Origin: Nitrosarchaeum sp.
Lineage (GTDB): Archaea > Thermoproteota > Nitrososphaeria > Nitrososphaerales > Nitrosopumilaceae
DNA: 11,324 nt
Assembly: GCA_004297665.1 (NCBI GenBank)
Contig: SCUP01000112.1
Location: 1-11,324 of the forward strand
Reading direction: 5' to 3'
Part shown: piece after piece, positions 1 to 5,544 of the stretch
Numbering within the stretch: position 1 is the stretch's first letter
Layout of the letters: each line of letters opens with the position of its first letter
Notes under the pieces: generated by a model
What the model was told of the DNA's origin: nothing
What the model saw: the letters and a program-made list of their open reading frames with translations, nothing else
Database searches by the model: none
Translations under genes and position numbers: made by a program

Positions 1-162
1 GATATTGCATTTTTATCATCTGCTGGAAGCATTTGTTTTTTCATTGATGATACTTCACCTGGAAAAATAATGACGCCGATTGGAAAAATATTGGGAAACA
101 TTGATGCACTAAAAGATGTGAAACCTGGAGATGTTTTTTGTCTCTATGAAGAAACTGCTTGA
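1..162 (+). CDS. Cyclophilin-like-fold protein, 3' fragment
   Basis: The reading frame is open from the first base and ends with TGA at 160-162, giving the last 53 residues; the start lies outside the window. The visible part begins DIAFLSSAGSICFF, continues through a 'PIGKILGNIDALKDV' stretch and ends in 'KPGDVFCLYEE'. This pattern (G-D-I-A, a small-residue F-F strand, then P-x-G-K-I-x-G-x-[IL]-x-x-L-x-x-[VI]-x-x-G-D-x-V) is, from memory, typical of the C-terminal half of the small archaeal/bacterial cyclophilin-like proteins (DUF369 / Cyclophil_like). These share the peptidyl-prolyl isomerase barrel but generally lack proven isomerase activity. The last 19 nt overlap the 3' end of the S25e gene on the other strand. 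The family call rests on about 50 residues and is moderately secure; the biological role is unknown. Confidence 0.6.
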   Translation, partial: DIAFLSSAGSICFFIDDTSPGKIMTPIGKILGNIDALKDVKPGDVFCLYEETA

Positions 163-464
163 TATATGTGATGACCACTATATCCGCCAACACGTTTGAC
201 AAACCCTTTCTTTGTAGATTCTATTAAAAATGCATTTGCTGCTGAAATTTTAACTCCTGTTTGTCTTGCAAGATCATGACATGTTACAACTTTTGAGCTT
301 TGAATTATCTTAATTGCTTCTTTTTCATTTACCATTACTGTAACCTCTGCTTTACGTGGTCCGCCTTCTCCCTTATCTTTTCTACCCTTTTTTGAATCCT
401 TTGCATCTTTAGCACCTTGGGTCTTTTCTTGTTTTGCTGCGGTTACTTTTTTTGTTCCACCCAT
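144..464 (-). CDS. rps25e: Small ribosomal subunit protein S25e
   Basis: This 106-aa protein has a basic, low-complexity N-terminal tail (about residues 1-38, rich in Lys, Gly, Asp) followed by a compact winged-helix domain (about 40-104). The domain shows the S25e pattern: a helix around EKEAIKIIQSSKVVTCHDLARQTG, then KISAANAFLIESTKKG and a final wing, VKRVGGYSGHHIYQ. S25e is a 40S head protein shared by eukaryotes and TACK archaea, which supports a thaumarchaeal origin. The ATG at 462-464 lies about 26 bp downstream of a TATA-like TTTATAAG, so a leaderless mRNA is expected. It is divergent from the 592-804 gene, and its last codons overlap the end of the upstream + strand gene. I am confident of the identity. 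Confidence 0.95.
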   Translation of the reverse strand: MGGTKKVTAAKQEKTQGAKDAKDSKKGRKDKGEGGPRKAEVTVMVNEKEAIKIIQSSKVVTCHDLARQTGVKISAANAFLIESTKKGFVKRVGGYSGHHIYQAVSS

Positions 465-486
465 AATCTCAGAAAAAAATATTCCT

Positions 487-494
487 CTTATAAA
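487..494 (-). promoter_or_regulatory. TATA-like box of S25e
   Basis: TTTATAAG read on the minus strand is centred about 26 bp before the S25e ATG at 464. This is the normal archaeal TATA-to-start-site distance, so transcription should begin at or beside the start codon. Confidence 0.65.
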
Positions 495-560
495 CGATGT
501 ATACCATTGAATCTACCCTATTTTGTAATCCTGATGTAGATCATATCTGTAAAATTTTCA

Positions 561-570
561 AATATAAATA
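561..570 (+). promoter_or_regulatory. TATA-like box of the 592-804 gene
   Basis: AATATAAATA is centred about 26 bp before the ATG at 592. With the minus-strand box at 487-494 it forms a divergent promoter region of 127 bp between the two genes. No Shine-Dalgarno lies before the ATG, so the mRNA should be leaderless. Confidence 0.65.
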
Positions 571-591
571 ACATCTTGTTTATGCATAATC

Positions 592-804
592 ATGGGAATT
601 GTTTCAAAAGGTGCTAAATGCAATGTCGATGGCTGTGACAAAGAAGGCACTCGTTCATTAAACACCACCAAAGTAGAAAATGCAGGATTACATGTAAGTT
701 CTGTAGGCAAAAAGACTGTTCTCTGCAAAGATCATTATAAAGAATGGAAAAAAGAATCCAAAGACGATAGAGACTTAGAACGCGCTCGTTTTGACAAGTT
801 TTAA
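592..804 (+). CDS. Small putative zinc-binding protein (CX4C...CX2H)
   Basis: This 70-aa hydrophilic protein has a possible metal site made of C10, C15 (CNVDGC), C45 and H48 (LCKDH), a C-x4-C-x29-C-x2-H arrangement. It ends in a very charged tail (about 49-70: KEWKKESKDDRDLERARF). There is no signal peptide or membrane segment, so it should be cytosolic. Small zinc-finger proteins of this kind are common in thaumarchaea and mostly uncharacterised; I do not recognise a named family. A nucleic-acid or ribosome-associated role is possible from the charge and the S25e neighbour, but this is inference. The start is supported by a TATA-like box 26 bp upstream. The TAA at 802-804 overlaps the stop of the convergent DHS-like gene (TTAA shared), and the T-rich tract just after it is probably the terminator. 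Confidence 0.75.
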   Translation: MGIVSKGAKCNVDGCDKEGTRSLNTTKVENAGLHVSSVGKKTVLCKDHYKEWKKESKDDRDLERARFDKF

Positions 805-1895
805 TTTTTCTTTTTCTTTTGTTTTCTGCTAGTACCTGGTGTCTTCAAATAATCTGATTGTAGTTTTTCATAATATTTTCCCAATTTTTTATACAATCTC
901 TTTGGCTCTCTTGGTTTTTGATTGCTAAGTACATACAATGCTAAAATTGGAAATGCAATTGTTGCATCTGCATAAACTGTAATCATGTCATGGTGTGCGT
1001 CTTGTACTTTGCCCCAACTTTTTCCTTCCTGCAGCGTTGCACCAGATAAACCCCCTGTGTCTGGTCTTGCATCTGTGATTTGTATTACATAGTCTTGTCC
1101 TCCATCATTTCTTTGCAATATTTGATCTAAGAGAGGACCTGTCTGTTGTGCTGTATTTTTTGGAACTCCTCCACCAAGCTCCAATATCCCTGATTTTTTT
1201 GAATTGTATAAAATTGATGCTTGCTCTATTATCTCTTTTACAAAATCTAAACTATACACTTTATCATGCAATCTGTGCACTGCCAGGTTCATTGCCAATG
1301 AAGAGTCTTTCATGGTAGAGATGTACACCGGAACATCATAGTCATATGCCGTTGTGATGAAGCTTTTTTCTGGATACTTTGATTTTTCTTTACTGATTTT
1401 GCCCAACAAATTACAAAATTCTGCGGTTGTAAATGGCTTGTCTGTAAAATCATTTGCAAACATTTTTTGTATGATTAGATCCTCTGCTTCTAATGTTTCA
1501 TGAAATTTTATGTATACGTCTCTGATTCGTACAATCTCGTTTTCATATAATTTCATGTCATCTACATCAAAACTCCCCTGTTTGACAGGTAATCCCCATG
1601 CAAAATGATCTTCGTGATAAACATTGGCGCCAGTTGTTACAATCCAATCTATAAATCCGCGTTCAATCAAAGTCTTGATAATTCCACCAAATCCTACAGG
1701 TGTCATTGCTCCTGAAACAGTAAGGCAGATGGTTGCATCTTCTTTGATCATTTTTGCATATAGTTTTGCAGCTTCGCCTAATTGTCTGCCGTTATATCCA
1801 GAACTTGCAAAAACATCCACCAGATCTTCTATTGTCATCTTTGGGTCTAGTTTGATATGCGGTATGTCTTTGCCATGAAATTTGTGTGGGTCCAC
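801..1895 (-). CDS. dys: Deoxyhypusine synthase family protein (DHS-like)
   Basis: Deoxyhypusine synthase moves the aminobutyl group of spermidine to a lysine of (a)IF5A using NAD; it acts in the cytosol as a tetramer. The protein (364 aa from the GTG at 1895) shows a Rossmann-like core with LTVSGAMTPVGFGG, the TTGANVYHED motif (about 87-96), GGGVPKN (241-247), TDARPDTGGLSGA and EGKSWGK. The last contains Lys296, matching the catalytic lysine of human DHS (Lys329), preceded by the conserved Glu and Trp. The His-His after GGGxxK in eukaryotic DHS is Asn-Thr here, and the TDARPDTGGLSGA stretch is what I recall from bacterial/cyanobacterial DHS-like proteins. Homospermidine synthase-type or other activity is therefore possible. 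An in-frame ATG at 1946 would add 17 residues, but the TATA-like box lies 26 bp before the GTG, and family similarity begins there. The C-terminus is Lys-rich (KQKKKKN). Confidence 0.85.
   Translation of the reverse strand: MDPHKFHGKDIPHIKLDPKMTIEDLVDVFASSGYNGRQLGEAAKLYAKMIKEDATICLTVSGAMTPVGFGGIIKTLIERGFIDWIVTTGANVYHEDHFAWGLPVKQGSFDVDDMKLYENEIVRIRDVYIKFHETLEAEDLIIQKMFANDFTDKPFTTAEFCNLLGKISKEKSKYPEKSFITTAYDYDVPVYISTMKDSSLAMNLAVHRLHDKVYSLDFVKEIIEQASILYNSKKSGILELGGGVPKNTAQQTGPLLDQILQRNDGGQDYVIQITDARPDTGGLSGATLQEGKSWGKVQDAHHDMITVYADATIAFPILALYVLSNQKPREPKRLYKKLGKYYEKLQSDYLKTPGTSRKQKKKKN
805..826 (+). terminator. T-rich transcription terminator of the 592-804 gene
   Basis: The 22 bases directly after the TAA are almost all pyrimidine (TTTTTC TTTTTC TTTTG TTTTC). 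Archaeal RNA polymerase terminates at such T-tracts in the non-template strand without needing a hairpin. The same bases, read on the other strand, encode the Lys-rich C-terminal tail of the DHS-like protein. Confidence 0.5.
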
Positions 1896-1916
1896 TTCTA
1901 TCCACAAAATTTTACT

Positions 1917-1924
1917 GTAAATAA
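1917..1924 (-). promoter_or_regulatory. TATA-like box of the DHS-like gene
   Basis: TTATTTAC on the minus strand is centred about 26 bp before the GTG at 1895. It lies inside the longer reading frame that starts with ATG at 1946, which argues that the GTG is the real start of a leaderless mRNA. Confidence 0.5.
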
Positions 1925-1948
1925 TACTTGTGATTTTGGTTTTCAAAA

Positions 1949-1956
1949 ATTTAATA
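1949..1956 (+). promoter_or_regulatory. TATA-like box of the voltage-sensor-like gene
   Basis: ATTTAATA is centred about 27 bp before the GTG at 1980. It places the start of this gene at 1980 and, with the minus-strand box at 1917-1924, makes an 84-bp divergent promoter region. Confidence 0.5.
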
Positions 1957-1979
1957 CTGTAATTAATAGTGTTAATGAT

Positions 1980-2363
1980 GTGAATTCTAAAGTTTTGGAT
2001 CTGATAATACTTGTACTTACTTCGTTATTTTTTATTGGGTTATTAGCATTTGAATATCCTTCATTGGGGCTAGAAACTCCAATTTTGTCTATATCTGATG
2101 AATTTAAAGAATTTTTTGAATTTTTGATATGGCCAATTCTTGCATTACTTACTCTTGATCTTATCATCAAGTATAGAAAAATAAAGAATACCAAAAAATT
2201 TGTAAAAAAACACTGGATTGATATTTTGATGTTGGCATTAATTCCTATTTTTTCGATATTCAAATTTTTAAAAATTGGTCTAAGTGTGATAAAGCAATTA
2301 AAAACTATAAAGATGGGTGCTAAAATATTTCATAAAACAAAAAAGATCTCTCAGCAAAAATAA
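1980..2363 (+). CDS. Voltage-sensor-domain-like membrane protein (S1-S4 only)
   Basis: From the GTG at 1980 this encodes 127 aa with four hydrophobic segments: S1 about 5-23, S2 about 44-65, S3 about 78-92, S4 about 93-112. The pattern resembles the voltage sensor of Ion_trans-family channels. S2 ends in an acidic-x3-basic pair (D60, K64). S3 begins W79-I-D81 and ends in a Pro (P89). S4 carries K95, K98, K105, K108 and K111, mostly three apart. No pore helix or selectivity filter follows; the protein ends in a Lys-rich cytosolic tail. It could be a standalone sensor, a truncated channel relic, or an unrelated four-helix protein. The longer frame from ATG 1857 would antisense-overlap the DHS-like gene and has no support. 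It converges on the CBS-TrkH gene 39 bp away. A membrane protein is likely; voltage sensing is inference. Confidence 0.6.
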   Translation: MNSKVLDLIILVLTSLFFIGLLAFEYPSLGLETPILSISDEFKEFFEFLIWPILALLTLDLIIKYRKIKNTKKFVKKHWIDILMLALIPIFSIFKFLKIGLSVIKQLKTIKMGAKIFHKTKKISQQK

Positions 2364-2402
2364 TTTTTAAAGCATATTCGAATAATACGTCCTTTTAATA
2401 TT

Positions 2403-4205
2403 TTATTTCATCAGTCTTGGAACTAATATGTATGCAAGTAAAATTATCTCAGCTTTTCCAAGAATCATCATAATTCCAAAAACTATTGTCATAAATGGTT
2501 CAAGTGCAAAACTGACTGTTCCTGCACCGTGTCCTGTACCTGTTATTGCAGAAACACCGTCAAAGAACGCATTTTGAAAGTCATATCCAATAGATGCCAT
2601 ATGTGTTGCAACTAATAATGGCATAATGAGTAACGGCGCCAATATTATAATTCCGGATATGATGTCTTTTCTATCTGATTCTGATATGTTTGCTGATTTT
2701 ATGCCAAAAATGTATCGCACTTTAGATAACTGTGTCAACCTCAAAATCTTTATGCCTCCTGTTGTAGAGAAACCACATCCTCCAATTATCATGGCAATAA
2801 TGATAATGGTAAATGATACTGGATTCAAATTCTCAAGATTTATTGTAGCAAATCCTGTGGTGGTACTTGCTGAAACCATGTTGAATACACCATCTAACCA
2901 ATTTACATCCATTGAGAAAATGAATATGATGCAAAAACTGATTAAAAGACAAAAATATACTGCAACTTCTTTTGTTAAGTTAATTGAAAGAAATTTTGTT
3001 CTAACAAATGCATAATGAAAACCAAATGGTAGTGCACCTAGTATCATTCCTGCAATCACCACAACAAATTCAGGCGTTGTAAATTCCTGAAATATTTTGG
3101 AATCTGGACTTGTGCCTCCGGTAGACAGTGCACTAAACGCAATAGCAAAGTCGACTAATATGTCTCCATCACCTAAATAGAATAACAGTAGTGCAATAAT
3201 TACTGCATAAATGGAAAAAATAATTGTAATTATCGCAAATAATTCTTTTAGATGTGGAATGTTTCCTGAAATGAATCCTTTCATTGTGTTGATTCGTTTT
3301 TCTGAATAAAATGCAGTTACAATCAGGTAGATGAAGCTTAGTCCACCTACAAATTGAGCATATCCACGATAAAAAATAAAACTTTTTGGTAATTCTTCTG
3401 GATTTGGTAGCAATGAATATCCCGTAGTGGAAAATCCTGATGAGCTTTCAAAAAATCCATCAGCAAATAATTCTACAGGATCACTGGAATCAAATTGTAT
3501 TACAAAAAGTTGAGGTATCATACCAAACAACACTAAGATTACAAAACTTGCAAATACAAGAATTGCAGTTCCTCTTAATGTAATTGGCTGCTTTTCACCA
3601 TAGGAATTCATGAAAAATCCAGAAATTATGAGTAAAACTGACATTAGGTATATTCCTGTTGCAACTATTGGTTCATTTAGTAATGTCGCAACAATTCCTG
3701 GAATGAACATCAAGACACCTGTAAATTGCAAGACAACACCAAGATTCCAAATGACGCCCCAAAGTGTAGATTGTTTTTGTTGTTTTACTAGTGATTTTTT
3801 AACCAGATTTACTATTGTGTCCAAGTAAAGTATTCCTACGACTAAATTACTGTTTGACATTACTGCTAATTTTCTAATCTTTTTCTCACGCATTAATTCA
3901 AGTGCTTCTGAAAGAATTTGATTTTCTTTAATTGAAATTAAAGGAAACACCATGATGTCTCCTAATGTTGTTTTGGAAGGATTGACAAGAGATTCGCTTA
4001 TTTTTGTTAAAATATCTTCATCTGTGACTATCCCTATAGGATTGTACGAATCATCAACTACAATGATCTCATCTACGTCTTTCTTTTTTAATACAGTACA
4101 TGCTTCTGAAAGTTTTACCGATTCTGCAAGCATTAGAATATTGGGTCTATAATATTGTGATACTTTTTTGCTCAAGTAATCTGTAAGGCTCTTTTCTTGT
4201 GACAA
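2403..4205 (-). CDS. trkH: TrkH-family potassium transporter with N-terminal CBS pair
   Basis: A 600-aa protein. Residues about 18-73 and 83-135 form two CBS repeats (each with IxxV-type strands and a G-I-[VL] turn: PIGIVTDEDIL and VVGILYLDTIV), normally a sensor of adenine nucleotides. Residues 150-600 are a TrkH/KtrB pore unit of four M1-P-M2 repeats, with P-loops SSSGFSTTG (254-262), SALSTGGTS (358-366), SASTTTGFA (445-453) and SAITGTGHG (552-560). The family signature GGCGFSTTGGIKILRL lies near 475-490. It acts in the cytoplasmic membrane to import K+ (possibly Na+/H+ coupled). TrkH proteins usually pair with a separate RCK subunit (TrkA); none is encoded in this window, and the CBS pair may replace it. 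The start is a TTG immediately after an in-frame stop, so no earlier start is possible; the next candidate is the TTG at residue 11. No convincing TATA box or Shine-Dalgarno is seen. Gene neighbours: a convergent voltage-sensor-like gene. Confidence 0.9.
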   Translation of the reverse strand: MSQEKSLTDYLSKKVSQYYRPNILMLAESVKLSEACTVLKKKDVDEIIVVDDSYNPIGIVTDEDILTKISESLVNPSKTTLGDIMVFPLISIKENQILSEALELMREKKIRKLAVMSNSNLVVGILYLDTIVNLVKKSLVKQQKQSTLWGVIWNLGVVLQFTGVLMFIPGIVATLLNEPIVATGIYLMSVLLIISGFFMNSYGEKQPITLRGTAILVFASFVILVLFGMIPQLFVIQFDSSDPVELFADGFFESSSGFSTTGYSLLPNPEELPKSFIFYRGYAQFVGGLSFIYLIVTAFYSEKRINTMKGFISGNIPHLKELFAIITIIFSIYAVIIALLLFYLGDGDILVDFAIAFSALSTGGTSPDSKIFQEFTTPEFVVVIAGMILGALPFGFHYAFVRTKFLSINLTKEVAVYFCLLISFCIIFIFSMDVNWLDGVFNMVSASTTTGFATINLENLNPVSFTIIIIAMIIGGCGFSTTGGIKILRLTQLSKVRYIFGIKSANISESDRKDIISGIIILAPLLIMPLLVATHMASIGYDFQNAFFDGVSAITGTGHGAGTVSFALEPFMTIVFGIMMILGKAEIILLAYILVPRLMK

Positions 4206-4416
4206 TTATCTTAAATTCAGAATTACTACAGATTAAGCTTGTGTCATATGATCTTAAAATAAATGCGATCTGGTACATATTTTTGCTTGTGTAAATATGA
4301 AAATTTTATTTCTTATTTGTATAATTTGACATTATTCTAAACCATGTTCAAAAAATACTAGAGAATGATTCTATGCTAATCACATCGTTCCAAGACACAT
4401 GACATCTCAGACTAAA

Positions 4417-4424
4417 CTTTAAAC
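4417..4424 (+). promoter_or_regulatory. Possible TATA-like box of the 4497 gene
   Basis: CTTTAAAC would start transcription near 4445, leaving a leader of roughly 50 nt that includes the Shine-Dalgarno at 4480-4484. A neighbouring TCTAAATC is an alternative. Confidence 0.35.
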
Positions 4425-4479
4425 TCTAAATCCCTTATCTTATCTTGAGATTAAACTGACAAATTTCGAACATCGTTTT

Positions 4480-4484
4480 GGAGG
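4480..4484 (+). promoter_or_regulatory. Shine-Dalgarno GGAGG of the 4497 gene
   Basis: GGAGG stands 12 nt before the ATG at 4497. This is one of only two strong Shine-Dalgarno sites in the window and implies a leadered mRNA. An earlier ATG at 4489 is followed at once by stop codons, so it cannot be the start of this gene. Confidence 0.6.
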
Positions 4485-4496
4485 CTATATGTAATA

Positions 4497-4844
4497 ATGA
4501 ATATTATTGATTTGCATAATCCTCAAAGAATAAACCGTAAACCTGATGGTGTTGAGGTGCTGTTTTCTTCAGGTAATTTTGTAGACCAAGGATTTTCCGT
4601 ACATAAAGTTGAACTTCGTCTATATCTGGAAAAAATAGATGCAAAATTGGGACCTTATTCATTAATCACATCATTTGTTGAAACTGACAAGGGTTCAGTA
4701 GAGATGATTTATGATGAGGGATTTCGTGGAGAAGATTCCCTTAATCGTACTGTACAGTTTCTAATATCAAATTTGGGTATATCTGGATTGATTTTACGAT
4801 CAATTATTACACTACGAGATCGGATTGAAAAACAAAAGGACTGA
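4497..4844 (+). CDS. Conserved-looking hypothetical protein, 115 aa
   Basis: I do not recognise this protein. It is 115 aa, mixed alpha/beta in appearance, with no signal peptide. It has alternating hydrophobic stretches (GVEVLFSSG, KVELRLYLEK, SLITSFVET, SVEMIYDEG) that look like beta strands. A longer hydrophobic, probably helical stretch near the C-terminus (about 87-106: VQFLISNLGISGLILRSI) is followed by a charged tail. No cysteines, no obvious catalytic motif. It sits alone after the potassium transporter promoter region, with its own Shine-Dalgarno and a T6 tract downstream, so it is probably a single-gene transcript. The coding character (normal codon use, clear initiation signal, no competing frame) is convincing; the function is unknown. 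Confidence 0.7.
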   Translation: MNIIDLHNPQRINRKPDGVEVLFSSGNFVDQGFSVHKVELRLYLEKIDAKLGPYSLITSFVETDKGSVEMIYDEGFRGEDSLNRTVQFLISNLGISGLILRSIITLRDRIEKQKD

Positions 4845-4877
4845 TTCTATCTTTCCAATCACGCCTATGTGGTACTC

Positions 4878-4883
4878 TTTTTT
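4878..4883 (+). terminator. T6 terminator after the 4497 gene
   Basis: A TTTTTT run within ACTCTTTTTTCATC lies 34 nt after the TGA-terminated frame and fits an archaeal T-tract terminator. There is no hairpin before it. Confidence 0.35.
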
Positions 4884-4980
4884 CATCAGTAATGCGGCTT
4901 GTATAATTTAGGTGCAACCATGTATTTTATTAAATAATTCAAAAAGTAAACTTTTCAATCATATTTTATTATGATCCCGA

Positions 4981-4988
4981 ATTAAATT
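4981..4988 (+). promoter_or_regulatory. TATA-like box of the RusA-like gene
   Basis: ATTAAATT is centred about 26 bp before the ATG at 5010, so the mRNA should be leaderless. No Shine-Dalgarno is present. Confidence 0.55.
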
Positions 4989-5009
4989 GATCATATTTTT
5001 ACGAATATC

Positions 5010-5411
5010 ATGAAAGGCGATGTTTTACTACAAAATATCAAGGTAAGTGGGCTTGTTCCAGTATCTGCAGGGAAAAAAGCTAAAGAAACCAAACTGATGA
5101 TTCGTGAAGCTATTCTTACCAAACTAGGCAAGAACATTGATAATGTAAAGAAAAGATGTGCTGGAAAACCCATGTCAATTAGCATAACTTTTTTCTTACA
5201 CAAGGCAACACATACCAAAAAAGACTTGGATGGTCTTGCAAATAACGTCATTAAAATTCTTGGAGAGGAAATGTCATCAAAAAAAGATGCCCTAAAAGGA
5301 TTGGAAATTGTGACTAATACTAATCTGATTCACAGAATAATATTAGAAAAAACCCTAGTCAAAAAAGATGAAAAAGAAGAGTTTACTTTTTCTATATATG
5401 AATGGGATTAA
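5010..5411 (+). CDS. RusA-like Holliday-junction resolvase fold protein (putative)
   Basis: A 133-aa basic soluble protein. Its order of elements matches RusA: an N-terminal strand (LLQNIKVSG), a helix (about 24-40), a long strand starting GKPMSISITFFLH (52-64), then basic residues leading into KKDLDGL (71-76), a helix, a further acid (D93), and closing strands ending EEFTFSIYEW. RusA enzymes cut Holliday junctions as dimers using Asp residues in a DLDN motif plus a downstream Asp. Here D72 and D74 form the DLD and D93 lies 19 residues after D74, the same spacing I recall for E. coli RusA Asp70/72/91. The Asn of DLDN is Gly, and the lysine reported important in RusA (Lys76) is Asn here. The loop after D93 is about ten residues longer. 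Archaea normally use Hjc, so this may be an extra nuclease or a non-catalytic relative. It has its own leaderless promoter, 133 bp before thrS. Confidence 0.55.
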   Translation: MKGDVLLQNIKVSGLVPVSAGKKAKETKLMIREAILTKLGKNIDNVKKRCAGKPMSISITFFLHKATHTKKDLDGLANNVIKILGEEMSSKKDALKGLEIVTNTNLIHRIILEKTLVKKDEKEEFTFSIYEWD

Positions 5412-5418
5412 GACGTCT

Positions 5419-5446
5419 CTATTTTACATGATGCTATTTTACCATG
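5419..5446 (+). repeat. Short direct repeat CTATTTTAC(C)ATG upstream of thrS
   Basis: CTATTTTACATG (5419-5430) and CTATTTTACCATG (5434-5446) lie 15 bp apart, with a third partial copy, CCATTTTACATTAC, at 5477-5490. The first copy also forms an imperfect inverted repeat with CATGTGAAAA at 5443-5452. This may be a regulator-binding region or a decayed terminator, or simply AT-rich chance similarity. Confidence 0.3.
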
Positions 5447-5513
5447 TGAAAACTACAAAATCAGGCATGTCTTGAGCCATTTTACATTACATTGTAGGGA
5501 AAACTAGCCAAAG

Positions 5514-5521
5514 ATTTAATT
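5514..5521 (+). promoter_or_regulatory. TATA-like box of thrS
   Basis: ATTTAATT is centred about 27 bp before the thrS ATG at 5545. No Shine-Dalgarno is seen, so a leaderless mRNA is expected. The box would drive thrS and probably the ureohydrolase gene behind it. Confidence 0.55.
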
Positions 5522-5544
5522 CAATTATTATTTGGTTTGAGATT

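Larger units (their letters stand above)
4206..4496. other. Intergenic region without a convincing gene
   Basis: This 291-bp region separates the divergent CBS-TrkH gene and the 4497 gene, so it should hold both promoters. I see only very short reading frames (25 codons at most), no tRNA or stable RNA fold, and no repeat array. The region has several TATA-like AT-rich patches, the best being CTTTAAAC at 4417-4424 on the + strand. The imperfect TTATC tandem and ATCTTGAGAT palindrome near 4436-4450 are too weak to call an operator. Confidence 0.5.

Noticed and set aside
1857..1979. A 41-codon N-terminal extension of the voltage-sensor-like protein from ATG 1857
   Set aside because: It would run antisense through the DHS-like N-terminus, has no promoter at the right distance, and adds a non-hydrophobic stretch before the first membrane helix.
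1943..2263. A 106-codon minus-strand frame opposite the voltage-sensor-like gene
   Set aside because: Asn/Ser/Ile-rich shadow without motif. The + strand frame has coherent membrane segments, a Lys-rich tail and a correctly spaced TATA-like box.
2626..3015. A 129-codon + strand frame inside the CBS-TrkH gene
   Set aside because: It is the antisense of well-conserved TrkH pore segments; Met-rich composition comes from reverse-complemented His/Asn/Ile codons.
4263..4340. A 25-codon frame containing a CLC tripeptide in the gap before the 4497 gene
   Set aside because: No Shine-Dalgarno, no second cysteine pair, no other sign of coding; expected by chance in a gap of this size.
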